The position numbers were made by a program, and so were the translations under genes. From Vicinamibacterales bacterium (GTDB lineage: Bacteria; Acidobacteriota; Vicinamibacteria; Vicinamibacterales; UBA8438): DNA of 64,000 nucleotides. The notes under the pieces were generated by a model. The model searched no databases and was not told where the DNA came from. It saw only the letters and a list, made by a program, of their open reading frames with translations. Shown here piece after piece: positions 19,312 through 28,659 of the stretch (within the stretch, counting starts at the first letter, position 1; each line of letters begins with the position of its first letter). The DNA is taken from positions 35,208 to 99,207 of the forward strand of contig CATQHX010000064.1 in the NCBI GenBank assembly GCA_958296065.1, written 5' to 3'.

Positions 19312-19905
19312 CGAGTGGATCGGCGGCCGCCTCCCCGCTCCCTTCCTTGTCCACGGCCGCGACGAACTCTACCGCCCCGACATCGTCCTCTGGATGGAAC
19401 TGCCCGACCAGTCTGGTCGTGGGCCAGGCGGTCCTTGACCCCGGCAACAACCACGGCGCCGTCGCGCGCATCCTGCGAAGCGGGCTCGTCAACCCCACCG
19501 TCGGCGAGCCCAGACTCCCCGACGCCATTCGCATCGCCGACCACAACCTCGCCGACGAAGTGCGCGCCGAAGTCGCCGCAACCATTCCCGTCTCCGTCGC
19601 GCCGACCCCCGAGCTCGACGACTTGTTCCAGGTCCTCGTCGCTTCGATGCCCGCCCCCGGCGAGAACAAGCCCAGCTACTTCGCACACGGACGCGTCGCG
19701 CCCGAACTCGTCGAGAAGCTGTTCGCCGCCAGCGATTCCCTCTTCGCCATCACCCCCTGGACCCTCGCCGACGACAACCAGATCCTGCGCCTCGACATCC
19801 CCGCACTCGGCGTCGACGGCGCCTGCCTCTCGATCATTGTGGGGGCCCTGCCGCCAGGCGATCTCGCGCCGGTCGGCCTCGAAAAAGCTGGCGTCGCGAG
19901 TCAGA
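19312..19905 (+). pseudogene. Fragment of DUF6930/DUF7309-like protein
   Basis: WIGGRLPAPFLVHGRDELYR and PDIVLWMELPDQ in one frame, then from about 19412 SLVVGQAVLDPGNNHGAVAR, IPVSVAPTPELDDLFQVLVA and ILRLDIPALGVDGACLSII. This resembles the N-terminal half of large proteins that often end in an SEC-C zinc domain. A frameshift lies near 19410, and the homology stops near 19880 where a minus-strand segment begins. Function is unknown in the family. The assignment is by pattern memory only. Confidence 0.45.
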
Positions 19906-19946
19906 CGGGGCGGAAGACATCGTGGTCGGAGGCCGGCACAATTCCG

Positions 19947-20256
19947 TCAAGAAGAAACACCGATGTCCACCTCTGGCTCCGCCAGGAGTGCTTCGACCGC
20001 CATCTGCGCTCCATCGAGCGTCCAGTCGGCGACGCGCTGCGCGTCGGGAAGAGAGACGACCGTGTGCCGCGGAGCGGCCAGCGCCGCGATCTCCTTCCTC
20101 GAAGCTCTCCCGCAGCAGCGCATTGAGCTCCCACGCCCATCGAAGACCGCGACTACCTTGCATGGGTCGCAGGTCATCTGCGCTTGTGCCGGGAGACCGA
20201 GCAGCGGGGCCGCCAGGAGCAAGACGCCTGCGATTCGGTGTGCTTCACCTGCGGCA
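19947..20256 (-). pseudogene. Possible decayed secreted protein
   Basis: The minus strand reads HRIAGVLLLAAPLLGLPAQA as a signal peptide, then MTCDPCKVVAVFDG, a disturbed stretch, then APRHTVVSLPDAQRVADWTL and DGAQMAVEALLAEPEVDI to a stop at 19947. A GTG giving MKHTES lies one frame off, so a frameshift near the start is likely. No family recognised. Confidence 0.3.
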
Positions 20257-20484
20257 ATCAGAGCCGATTCCCTCCGGCCGTCCCCGGAGCGGCCGATTGC
20301 TTTGGTCTCCGGACAGCCGGAAACTACGCGGCACCCACCGCGCCCGACGAGGTGGCGCCTCGGCGGTGCAGGCCGAAACCCTGGGCGGATCAACTCGCGG
20401 CCGTGGGTGACTTAGCCCATCGGCGGCAGCGTCCCCGCCCACTTCTACCCGTAGCGGCGCGGCCTCGTCCAGTTCAGGCGGAGT

Positions 20485-21084
20485 TCAGAACCGCCACACA
20501 CCCATCACCATCGGCTCGGCCGCCAGCGGCAGGTACAGCAGCGGCAGCCAGCGGATCCCGGCCCTCAGGTCGACGTTCTCCTGCAGGCGCGTCGTGAAGA
20601 ACAGCTCCGTGTGATAGTGCACCGCGAGGCGCCAGCGGGTCTTCGTCTCGTCGGGGTAGTGCCGCGTCCCGCGCTCGGTGTCCCAGGCGCGTACCCGGTC
20701 CGTCCGTCGAAAAACCCCCGGTCCGATACCGACGCCGAAGTGGATGCTGTTCTCCGGGTCTTTCAGGAACCATCGCCAGCGGTACGAGACGTGGGCATAG
20801 ATCGGGAACGCCCGCTCCCGCACTGCGTTGCCCTCACGCGGATCGACCTTGCCGAGAACCGCCGAGATGCCGGTGGCGTACCCGTGCCGCGTGGTGCGCC
20901 AGACCATGCGCGAGATGGTGGCGCTCGGTGCGGAAGGGAAGACGATGAAGTCGCTGACGCCAAACGGATTCCACTGATACCAGCCCGCGCCAGCCTCGAG
21001 CTCGGAGACACGTGCCCGCTGTTCCTCTTGCGCCGCGACGGGTGTGGCGAGTGCCAGGACGACGATCGCGATTCGCTTAAGCAT
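20485..21084 (-). CDS. Outer-membrane beta-barrel-like protein
   Basis: 199 residues. Signal peptide MLKRIAIVVLALATPVAAQE; mature strands include VSELEAGAGWYQWNPFGVSD, ISRMVWRTTRHGYATGIS, IYAHVSYRWRWFL and NSIHFGVGIGPGVFRR; C-terminus MVMGVWRF with terminal phenylalanine. The leader AGAGGAGGGACCGATG is identical to that of the gene at 16302, though the proteins have diverged, so both probably come from one duplicated outer-membrane gene. It is intact within a region of broken genes, suggesting selection. The substrate is unknown. Confidence 0.7.
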   Translation of the reverse strand: MLKRIAIVVLALATPVAAQEEQRARVSELEAGAGWYQWNPFGVSDFIVFPSAPSATISRMVWRTTRHGYATGISAVLGKVDPREGNAVRERAFPIYAHVSYRWRWFLKDPENSIHFGVGIGPGVFRRTDRVRAWDTERGTRHYPDETKTRWRLAVHYHTELFFTTRLQENVDLRAGIRWLPLLYLPLAAEPMVMGVWRF

Positions 21085-21303
21085 CGGTCCCTCCTCTGAG
21101 AAGGAATGCGCAGAACAGAGGGAAACGGGCTCGGATTCACCCAGAGGAGATCCTGTTGATCCGCTTCGGTCCGTTCCTCACCGCACCCCCTCCAGTTCAC
21201 GAACCGCAACCCGAAGACTCGTGATGTGCGCTGCCCTGATCACCGTCACGTCCGCAGTCACTTGCAGGTCCGTGCAACTCGGCGATGGCCGCCCCGCTGC
21301 AAC

Positions 21304-21500
21304 CTACGCCTCGGCGATGGCCGGCCGCAGCTCCGTAAGATGGACGCGTATGATCGGGTTGACCTTTGGGGGGTGAGGCTCGGGATCGGTCCAGCGGAGT
21401 GTCGGCAGGCGATACCGCGACCGCAGCTCGTCAATCCGCATGCGGAGCTCGGTGAAGTGCACGGCCTCCATAGGCGTCGGGCCAGGATGAACGCCTCGTC
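21304..21500 (-). pseudogene. Fragment of VHFTELR-type secreted repeat domain
   Basis: MEAVHFTELRMRIDELRSRY with LPTLRWTDPEPH, then IIRVHLTELRPAIAEA and a stop. The double (V)HxTELR motif around a WTDP turn marks a helical domain seen at the C-terminus of secreted proteins in Acidobacteriota. Only the domain end is readable; the part before it is out of frame. Confidence 0.5.
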
Positions 21501-21904
21501 CGTGGAGTCCTCTGCCGCGCGGCGCCGATACGTCTACCGTAGAGTTCGGTGCGAACCCCAGAGTTCGTCGGTGAGGCCCGGTTCTGCTGGGCGAAACGGT
21601 GAAGGGGCGGCATCGCCGCGTGCATTTCCATGTGCAATCGGGCCGTGGATTGTATCGAACCGGCCTGGACGGTCCCAAGCGAGCGGGCCGGTCTCGGCGT
21701 CGAGAGCCGGATGCTCCGCAGCACGGTCGCCGAGTTTGCGGACCTGATGCAGGTCACGCCGTCTACGGCTACGGGATCGGCCTGTAGCTTGAGCCGGACC
21801 AAGGCTGACTTGGCGCGCTCCGCCGGATCCGAACAGAGCCTCCGTCTGGTTACCGTCCTCCGAAACCCCAGGGTACCGTCGTGGAATGGCGCCCGGGCCG
21901 TCGC

Positions 21905-22035
21905 GGTCCACGCCGACGAGATCGATGAATCCGCCGCGGTCGGTTCGGACTTGGCGCCCGATGCTCAGGATCCGTCCATTTTGGAGAATCCCGTCGGGAT
22001 TGGACTCCAGCCACTTCTCGCGGTCGGGTTGTCGA
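21905..22035 (-). pseudogene. NucS/DUF91-like nuclease fragment
   Basis: EKWLESNPDGILQNGRILSI, then GRQVRTDRGGFIDLVGVDRD. This matches the core of the gene at 15604-16180 (NPDLLIPGLRLVGRQ, DLLGVDEDG). The frame breaks after the second aspartate, before the expected ExK. Confidence 0.5.
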
Positions 22036-22184
22036 TGCCGCCCTTCTCTTCCGGGTGTGCGTCTTGCTCGACGTGTGCATCGCACGGTTCGACGCCGCTG
22101 CCGATACGACGCTGGAAGCCTCCCGGGGATGCCGCCGGCGTGGGCGCGGCTGCTCGGGATGCCGCTCGACGACATCCTCGCGAT

Positions 22185-22490
22185 GCGGGGTCAACTCGAC
22201 CAACTCCTCGGTCCGTGTGACGTCGTCGACGACCGCGCGGCCGGAGGCTGTCGTCGAAGTCCTCGTCGACCTCCCCGCGGTTGCCCAGCGGCAGGAGGAC
22301 GCGGCCCAGGCCGCCGCGGTGCGCGGCGAGCACTTTCTCGGCGATGCCGCCGAGCGCGAGCACTTGGCCGTCGAGGGTGATTCGCATTCATCGCCAGGCC
22401 GCGTACCGGACGGCCCGTGAACCCCGACACCGGTGCGGCCACCATGGTCACGCCCGCCGAGGTCCCTTCCTTGGGCGCCTCGCCCAGCGG
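22185..22490 (-). pseudogene. Lon protease catalytic-domain relic 1
   Basis: Pieces in two frames: KEGTSAGVTMVAAPVSGFTG (Ser of the S16 peptidase at SAG) and ITLDGQVLALGGIAEKVLAA followed by HRGGLGRVLLPLGNR (Lys in GGIAEK). The C-terminal closing residues and the whole ATPase part are lost. Confidence 0.6.
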
Positions 22491-22724
22491 ACGCGCAGAT
22501 CCACGTCGGCGTCGCGATGCGAGGCCAGGTCAAGGCCGTGCCGGGCGACGGGTCGAGCAAGTCGAGCAGTGCCCCGACCCGGCGGGCGACAGCGCTTCCG
22601 ACGCCCCCGAGATCATCTACTGTACGGCCGTAGCGGAACCCGTGGGCCCGCTGCCCGAACCAGCCGCTGGCCGCGCGGCTGCGAAGGCCGCGCGCCACGG
22701 CAGGCCAACCGCGGCACGGAAGCG

Positions 22725-23348
22725 ATGATGCACGACATCCGATGGAGCGAGCACCCGCTGTATGCGGACGTGGTGAAGAGAGTGCCGCCCGAGCTGCACC
22801 CGACGCTCGCGCGCGCGGTCGACCTGCGGGCAGCCGACGCATGGCTGCACGAGGGCACGATGCCGGCGGGGCTCGACAGCGACGGCAAGAGTCTCGGCGG
22901 CCAGCGGGGCCCGGCGTTCCTGCGCGCGGCCGGACGCCGCTACCTGCGGCGTTGGGTGACCGACGAGCACGGCGAGCAGTTCGGCAAGGGCGAGGCCGGA
23001 ATGCTCCACGAGAAGTGGACCGACGAGATGGTGGCGTTCAGTGCAGGACTGGGCGGACGCGGACGGGGCATCTCGTGGCTGCCGGGGCGGGCGGAGGAGA
23101 TCGACGTTCTGCTCGACAGCCGGAGCGGCGACCCGCCGACGTATCGCTACTACACGGTCAGGGAAGTCTGCGCGAGCAAGGCCCTGGCGCACTTCCTCGG
23201 GCTGTACGCCCGGCGCCGGCGGCACAGGACGTACGAGCGGATCGAGAGGGCGCGCGAGGACGAGCGCATCCCGCTCAACCGCCCGGCGCGCGAGACGCTG
23301 GCGTGGGTGCTGGCCAACAGGGTGATGCACGACGAGGACGAGCTGTAA
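22725..23348 (+). CDS. Unknown protein upstream of the RelE-like/helicase fusion
   Basis: 207 residues, starting MMHDIRWSEHPLYADVVKRV. Alpha-helical and charged, with blocks DAWLHEGTMPAGLDSDGKSL, YLRRWVTDEHGEQFGKGEAG, LLDSRSGDPPTYRYYTVREV and ASKALAHFLGLYARRRRHRT. No signal peptide or membrane segment. A GGAAG ribosome site precedes the second ATG (22728), so either methionine may be used. The stop overlaps the helicase ATG by one base (TAATG), showing an operon with coupled translation. I do not recognise the family. The fixed pairing with a toxin-like domain suggests an antitoxin, regulator or recognition subunit, which is inference. Confidence 0.75.
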   Translation: MMHDIRWSEHPLYADVVKRVPPELHPTLARAVDLRAADAWLHEGTMPAGLDSDGKSLGGQRGPAFLRAAGRRYLRRWVTDEHGEQFGKGEAGMLHEKWTDEMVAFSAGLGGRGRGISWLPGRAEEIDVLLDSRSGDPPTYRYYTVREVCASKALAHFLGLYARRRRHRTYERIERAREDERIPLNRPARETLAWVLANRVMHDEDEL

Positions 23349-26284
23349 TGACCAACAGACGCCGGAACCGCGGGGCCAGCCGGCCCCGGGCGGGAGCCGC
23401 CGACGAAGCCAACGGCTTCCGCGCTGACATCGCGCCGGAGAAGCCCGACGCGCCGCGCCCGCTGGCGAAGCCGATATGGCTGCACCCGAGCGTGTCGGAC
23501 ACGCTGCGGGAGTGGTCGCACCTGTACCGGCGGCTCGGGCTGATCCTCGAGCAGCTGGCCGCCCACGGACGCACGGCGATCGTCAAGGGGTGCGCGCGGC
23601 CGAACCGCGGCTGGCGGCGCTCGCCGCTGGGCGGCGCACGCGGCAGCCAATACTACCTGTGGTGGGGGATAGCCGGGAGCAGCGGGCCGGCAGACAGCTG
23701 CGGCGCCGAGCCGGGAACGATAGTCGTGCGCGCCGTGCGGCACCACGACGACCACACGCCGCTCGGCGGCGGTAGCCGAAAGGACTACCTGCCGATCCAG
23801 CAGGCGACGGACATGGACGAGGACATCGCGGGACGGCCGCGGAACAGGCAGCAGGCGTCGTTCGAGACCGACCGGAGCCCGGTGCGGGTGCTGCGCGGCC
23901 GCCCGGGAAGCGGCAAGACGACGGCGCTGTGGCGGGCCATCGAAGCGCGCTCGGGCGAGAACGTCCTCTACGTCACCTGGTCGGCGCGGTTGCAACGCAG
24001 CGCTGAGGAACGGCTGGCGGCCTTCGCGCCGTCGACGAGCCGGGTCCTCGCGACGGACTTCCGGACGCTGACCGGCGAAATCACCGGCGCGGACGTGCGC
24101 CGGATACCGCCGGCCGAAAGCCGGAGGAAGCTCGGCCTTGCGATCGAGCAGGCCGTCGGCCACGAACGCCACCCGTGGAAAGGCCACGAGGCCGCCGTGT
24201 ACGCCGAGGTGCGCGGGCGGCTGCTCGGCCGAGGCGTCGACGGCGAGGCCGACAGCAACGACGGCGCGAAGCTGGCGGCGCTGCGCCCGGAGGCGTACCG
24301 CCGGCAGCGGGGCAACGAGCAGGGGATCGGCGCCGCCACGGCGAAGACGCTCCTGCGGTTGTGGGAGAAGGTGCCCGAGAGCACCCGCGTGGAGATATTC
24401 CCCGAGCTGGCGGCCGCCGCGGCCGCCGCGCGCCTGCTCTCCAGCAAGGGCCTGCCGGAGGGGATGGAGTTCGACCGTCTCGTCGTCGACGAGACGCAGG
24501 ATCTGACCCTGACCGAGTTCTGGATGTTGCTCGAGCTGCTCCGGGCATGCCGCAAGCGCACGGGCAAGAGCCCGTGGCTGCTGATAGCCGGGGACGCCGG
24601 GCAGCGCGTCGAGGCCAGCGGCTTCGAGTGGGGACGCTACACCGAGTTGCTGAGCCGCCGCTGGCGCAAGCCGGCAACGTTCGACCTGCACGAGCACGTG
24701 CGCTGCCCGTCGCGGATCGCGGCCGTCGTCAACCGGTCGAACATCTTCTACAGCCTGGTCGACAAGAACCGCCGGCCGGAGAAGCAGCAGCCGGTAGTCG
24801 AGTCGGAGCACGTCACGGGCCACGCGCTGTACGTGCGCGTCGAGCGGACGGAACAGGCCAACGGGCTCGTCGAGCAGCTCGCCGCCCTGGAGGGAACCGC
24901 GGTGATCACTGCCGCGGACGAACCGCCGGCATGGCTGGACGAGCGGCGCCGCAAGCTGGTGCTGACGCCGGGCGAGGCCAAGGGCCTGGAGTACCAGCGG
25001 GTGTGCGTGCTGGATGTGGGAGCCGCTATCGAGGCCTTCGACGGGAACGTGGTCGACGACAGGACGCCGCTGCGGCAGGAGAGCCGGCGAACGGCCATCG
25101 ACCAGCTGCGGGTGGCGCTGAGCCGGGCTACCGAGACGCTGGCGGCTGTCAACGTCGAACCGGACGCGCGGCAGGACCTGAGCACGCTGGCGCTGGTCGG
25201 GGGAGCCGGCCGCTACAACCAGGACGACATCATCGCCCGGTTCGGCGACGAGACGGCGACGCCCGAAGAGCGCACGAGCGAACGCATCCGCCGGGCGGAA
25301 GCCATCGTCGAGGAAGACCCGGACCGGGCCTGGGAGATCGTCGGCCTGACGGTCGCCGAAATGGGAGCGCCGGACGTGCCGAACGGCGTGTCCGACCGCG
25401 AAGTGCGCCGCGACGCGCGCGCGACGCTGCTGCGCACTCTGGCCCTGCTTCTCGCCGCCGGCGAGGACAGGGAAGACAACGTGCATCTGAGGGGGTCGCT
25501 GCAACTCGGCGTGGATATAGATGCCGAAACCGAGGAGGAAGTCCCGGACGAGGGGAGCGACGCCCACGACTGGGCCGGCCAGAAGATCATCCGGTCGATA
25601 GAGCACGGCGTGGTCGAGTTCCTGCTGACGGAATCGCCCGACGACCGGCCGAGGTTGAAGCTGCTCGAAGCGCTGCTGGCATTGAAGGACGCCGTGCCGC
25701 GACGCCGCTACTGGCCGGATCTGGCCGTGGCGCGGATGCAGCAGACGCTGCGAAGCGGCCTGATCGACGGGGCAAGCGACCCGTCGAGTGCCCGCAACTA
25801 CTTCCCCGACGACGTCGAGGGCTGGCTGAAGCTGACCGGCTACCACGGAGACGCCGCGGAAAAGGCGCATGAGCTGTGCGAAACAGCGATCGGCACGCTG
25901 CTCGACGCGGCGGAGGCGGACACGAACGAGACCGGCCGGAACATCCTGCTCGGCCAGGTCGAGAACCTGCTGCACGCCAGCGGGTGGGAGCCGCTGCTGG
26001 TCGCGCGGCTCGAAGAAGAGAGAGGACACACCGCCGAAGCGCGCGAAGCGTACGAACAGGCCGGAACGGCGGCAGACGTCAGGCGGATTCTGCGCAAGCA
26101 GGCCGAGTGGGAGGAAGCGGCAGCGCTGGACGGTGACAACGCGGACCTCGAGTGGCTGCTCGAGGTCGACAGACTCGCGGCAGCGAGGCCAGCCGGACTC
26201 GGTGCGCGGCTGTACGAGCAGGAACGCCGCCGGCTGACCGAAACGCTGGAGAAGATGCGCGACGACGATAGAGCCGGAGCGTAG
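23348..26284 (+). CDS. SF1 (UvrD-like) helicase with N-terminal RelE-like domain and helical C-terminus
   Basis: 978 residues. Residues about 42-150 resemble a RelE/ParE-type toxin fold: IWLHPSVSDTLREWSHLYRR, IVKGCARPNRGWRRSPLGG, YYLWWGI and VVRAVRHHDDHTPL. Residues about 180-600 are an SF1A helicase: GRPGSGKTTAL (184-194), LVVDETQDL (378-386), IAGDAGQRVE (413-422), GEAKGLEYQRVCVLD (542-556) and LRVALSRATETLA (587-599). Residues about 600-978 are helical, TPR-like. No UvrD 1B/2B boundaries are obvious and the nuclease motif of AddA is absent. It starts at the ATG overlapping the stop of the previous gene. It is intact while nearly every neighbour is broken. The likely role is nucleic-acid surveillance or phage defence, by inference. 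Confidence 0.85.
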   Translation: MTNRRRNRGASRPRAGAADEANGFRADIAPEKPDAPRPLAKPIWLHPSVSDTLREWSHLYRRLGLILEQLAAHGRTAIVKGCARPNRGWRRSPLGGARGSQYYLWWGIAGSSGPADSCGAEPGTIVVRAVRHHDDHTPLGGGSRKDYLPIQQATDMDEDIAGRPRNRQQASFETDRSPVRVLRGRPGSGKTTALWRAIEARSGENVLYVTWSARLQRSAEERLAAFAPSTSRVLATDFRTLTGEITGADVRRIPPAESRRKLGLAIEQAVGHERHPWKGHEAAVYAEVRGRLLGRGVDGEADSNDGAKLAALRPEAYRRQRGNEQGIGAATAKTLLRLWEKVPESTRVEIFPELAAAAAAARLLSSKGLPEGMEFDRLVVDETQDLTLTEFWMLLELLRACRKRTGKSPWLLIAGDAGQRVEASGFEWGRYTELLSRRWRKPATFDLHEHVRCPSRIAAVVNRSNIFYSLVDKNRRPEKQQPVVESEHVTGHALYVRVERTEQANGLVEQLAALEGTAVITAADEPPAWLDERRRKLVLTPGEAKGLEYQRVCVLDVGAAIEAFDGNVVDDRTPLRQESRRTAIDQLRVALSRATETLAAVNVEPDARQDLSTLALVGGAGRYNQDDIIARFGDETATPEERTSERIRRAEAIVEEDPDRAWEIVGLTVAEMGAPDVPNGVSDREVRRDARATLLRTLALLLAAGEDREDNVHLRGSLQLGVDIDAETEEEVPDEGSDAHDWAGQKIIRSIEHGVVEFLLTESPDDRPRLKLLEALLALKDAVPRRRYWPDLAVARMQQTLRSGLIDGASDPSSARNYFPDDVEGWLKLTGYHGDAAEKAHELCETAIGTLLDAAEADTNETGRNILLGQVENLLHASGWEPLLVARLEEERGHTAEAREAYEQAGTAADVRRILRKQAEWEEAAALDGDNADLEWLLEVDRLAAARPAGLGARLYEQERRRLTETLEKMRDDDRAGA

Positions 26285-26817
26285 ATGTCTGGACCGGCGC
26301 GGGCGCCCGGCCGGCGCAGGAATGAGCGACGGACAAGATCGTGCGCCTGACGGTGGAGGCTCAGTCAAACGCGCGGCGGCCGTGAGGCGCAAGTCTCGCG
26401 GCGGTATATCCGGGACGGCGGCAACGATGGTCTGGGGCTACCTGACGCGATCGTCGGCGAAAGCCGGGGGCGATGCTCCCATGCCGTCCAGGTCGCGAGC
26501 CGACGCCGCCAGTTGCAGCACAGCGCCCGGCACGCTGCGCCTTGCCCCGTCCGTCATTCGGTGTTCCCGGTCCAGCTCGACAAGACGCTGGCGTGACACC
26601 CCGGCCGCACTCGCTGGAGACCGCGGTTCGCTCAAGGGGATCGCTCCGTCTGCGAGGCTCTCTTCCGCGTGTTTCCCCCAACCGGGGCCATCGAACGGCC
26701 TGAACTGGGGTCATGGCGTTGAAGTGCACCAAGGCCATGCTTTCGGCCGATCAGGGCCATTGCATTGCACGGTGACAGCGTGACCGCCGAAACGGCCTTC
26801 CCGCAGGGAAAAATACT
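26285..26817. other. No gene recognised downstream of the helicase operon
   Basis: Translations of both strands are arginine/serine-rich and broken. A minus-strand piece beginning MALVHFNAMTPVQAVRWPRL is short and unfamiliar. Confidence 0.35.
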
Positions 26818-26851
26818 GGGTGAGCGACCCCGGAACCGGGGTCGCTCACCC
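26818..26851 (-). terminator. Perfect 16-bp hairpin, terminator-like
   Basis: GGGTGAGCGACCCCGG, a two-base AA loop, then the exact complement. On the minus strand the stem is followed by CCCAGTATTTTTC, giving a T-run, so it would stop leftward transcription. On the plus strand there is no T-run, but the stem may still end the helicase transcript or protect its 3' end. Confidence 0.55.
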
Positions 26852-27034
26852 TCCTCAGGTATCCGGTCTGGTGCGATTGCGCACTTCTATTGTCTGTCTG
26901 GAGGAAAAATCAACGATTTCGGGGTATGATTAGAATCGCTGGCACAGAGCAGTACGTACTACTCGGTACCCCCAGATCGGCCGGATCGTCACTCGCCGCC
27001 TTGCTGGCCCCTGCAGTGAACTCGATCACCTTCC

Positions 27035-27133
27035 TCAGTGCGACAATCTGTTGACAAGTCGTGGTTTCGGGGCGGTCTGGCGGCTGACCACAAACAAGCG
27101 GCAATCTGTTGACAGCCTGTCACCGGGCTGCGA
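27035..27133 (+). promoter_or_regulatory. Repeated CAATCTGTTGACA boxes upstream of RHH-like gene
   Basis: CAATCTGTTGACA occurs at about 27042 and again at about 27101, 59 bases apart. In the second, TTGACA is followed after 17 bases by GATGCT as a possible -10, about a dozen bases before the ATG at 27145, so the transcript would have almost no leader. Confidence 0.4.
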
Positions 27134-27144
27134 TGCTACCCGGC

Positions 27145-27687
27145 ATGAACGAGGGCACGATCTCCACGCGGATTTCCCGGCGCGCCAACGAGCATCTCAA
27201 GAACCTGTCCGTGTCGCTCGGGATGGTGGCTACCACTCGTGGCGCCGTTGTGGATCTGATGTGCCGGGCGTTTCCGACGGCTACGATGCTGCTGGCCGCC
27301 GTGGCCCGTCAGACGGGCGGCGATCCGGCCGCGGCTGCCGGGGCGCCGTCGGCGACAACACCGGACGGACACGAATCCGACACCGGGGCGATGAACCGCC
27401 TCCGCGATGCGCACGCCGCGGACGTCAAGCGGCTACGGGCTGAGCACGCGGTGGAGCTGCGGCGCCTGGCCGCCGAGCACAAGGCGGCGCTGGAAGTCGC
27501 GGTCGATGAGGGTGTGCGCCGCGGCCGGCGAGAGGATCGGGAATCCGGGCGGCTCGAGCGCGCCGTACTCGAACGCCTGATCGCCGAGCGGCGCGATGAG
27601 GTCGTGGCCGTGCTGCGCAAGATGAACGTCGAGCTGTACGAGGTCGACGGCGAGCCGTGGCGTCTGATTCAGTACGGCGCAGGCTAG
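27145..27687 (+). CDS. RHH-like N-terminus plus coiled coil, unknown function
   Basis: 180 residues, starting MNEGTISTRISRRANEHLKN. The first 45 residues (ISTRISRRANEHLKNLSVSL) look like a ribbon-helix-helix or similar small DNA-binding fold. Residues about 80-140 are a charged coiled coil (LRAEHAVELRRLAAEHKAAL). The end, VLRKMNVELYEVDGEPWRLI, is distinct. The ATG at 27145 is chosen because the DNA-binding motif starts there and the promoter boxes sit just upstream. No partner gene is visible. It could be a plasmid- or phage-type regulator or KfrA-like protein. Confidence 0.55.
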   Translation: MNEGTISTRISRRANEHLKNLSVSLGMVATTRGAVVDLMCRAFPTATMLLAAVARQTGGDPAAAAGAPSATTPDGHESDTGAMNRLRDAHAADVKRLRAEHAVELRRLAAEHKAALEVAVDEGVRRGRREDRESGRLERAVLERLIAERRDEVVAVLRKMNVELYEVDGEPWRLIQYGAG

Positions 27688-27779
27688 GCGTCTCCTCCGG
27701 CGTGTGCACGACCTCGGAGTTGGAAGTCGAGGCAGGCGGCGGTCAGCATGGAGGCGGCGACCGCCACGATCGCCTTGGC

Positions 27780-27892
27780 GCGACGGACTCAAGGCGGTAG
27801 CGGCGGCGGTGTTCGATCGGCACGATATCCGGGCGGCGGCGCAGGCGGTGGCCGAAGTCGAGCGATGGATCGACAGGCGCCTCGGCCGGCGT
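27780..27892. repeat. Direct repeat of helical-gene segment, copy 1
   Basis: About 110 bases starting CGCGACGGACTCAAGGCGGT are nearly identical to 32407-32519 in the same orientation; both encode RDGLKAVAAAV. This copy is fused directly to a Lon fragment. Confidence 0.75.
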
Positions 27893-28021
27893 GACGATGG
27901 CCGCCGCGCTGGTGTCCGCCTTCACGCGGCGTCCTGTCCGTACCGACGTGGCCCGATGACCGGCGAGAGCACCCACGGCGGACAGGCGCTCCCGGTCGGC
28001 GGCATCGCCGAGAACCGTTGA
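27885..28021 (+). pseudogene. Lon protease catalytic-domain relic 2
   Basis: Plus strand: SAGVTMAAALVSAFTRRPVR, then after a frame change MTGESTHGGQALPVGGIAEN and a stop. It holds the serine motif (SAG) and lacks the lysine (GGIAEN instead of GGIKEK). It lies in the opposite orientation to the other two Lon relics. Confidence 0.6.
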
Positions 28022-28345
28022 TGTCCGGCCAGGGGAACTTCCCCGCCATCAGCTCGACGAGCCGGCCGGTGATTTCCCGCTCGGCCCGGTACATGTCCGA
28101 GCAACGCGCACGGCGCGTCCGCCACGGTGTCGGCGACGATGGCGCCTTCGGCCAGTTCCAGCTCGAGACCGGTTCGGATCGCATCGCCGGACACGTCGAG
28201 CAGCTGGGCCGCCAGCGGCCCGAGTTCGTCGGCCGGCAGTCCGCAATGGCCGTCGTCCGTCGCCTCGGCCAGCGCGTAGCCGATACCGGGCGCGCACCCG
28301 GGGTCATCGCGGGTCTCGCTGATACCCAGTTTCATCGCGATCACG
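28022..28345 (-). pseudogene. RecD2-type helicase N-terminal relic
   Basis: Minus strand: VADVIAMKLGISETRDDPGC, YALAEATDDGHCGLPADELG and LELELAEGAIVADTVADAPC, then in another frame MYRAEREITGRLVELMAGKF with PWPDIN. This is the helix-hairpin/winged region ahead of the ATPase in RecD2 (GHCGLP is characteristic). The helicase motifs themselves are absent. Confidence 0.65.
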
Positions 28346-28659
28346 TCGGCCACTTTCGACGTGGTTGAGCAGCGGCGGGAGGTTGTCGGATCCCCGGCCG
28401 GATTCGGGTTGCCGGTACCGAGAGGCGTACTTCTCAGTGCCGCACGGGCTATTAGACGCCGTGGAGGCGCGTCTTGTTCCCGGCGGGCGGAACGTTTTTC
28501 GCGTGTTCCGGATTCCCTTCCCGGGGGCAGCCGGCAGCCGTGAGTGCCGGCTCGTGGAAAACGACACGGTCTCCGGTGCGTTGCCCTCCCGTCAGGTTGC
28601 ATGCCGCCTCCCGTTTCCTGGGGGGCCGTCGCTCGCTGCGTGGCGGCGCGTCTTCCTGA

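Noticed and set aside
23150..26392. A 1,080-codon open frame on the minus strand
   Set aside because: It is the antisense shadow of the helicase operon. Its composition (arginine, valine, proline, glutamine) is that of a reversed GC-rich gene, and the plus strand has clear helicase motifs, ribosome site and gene overlap.
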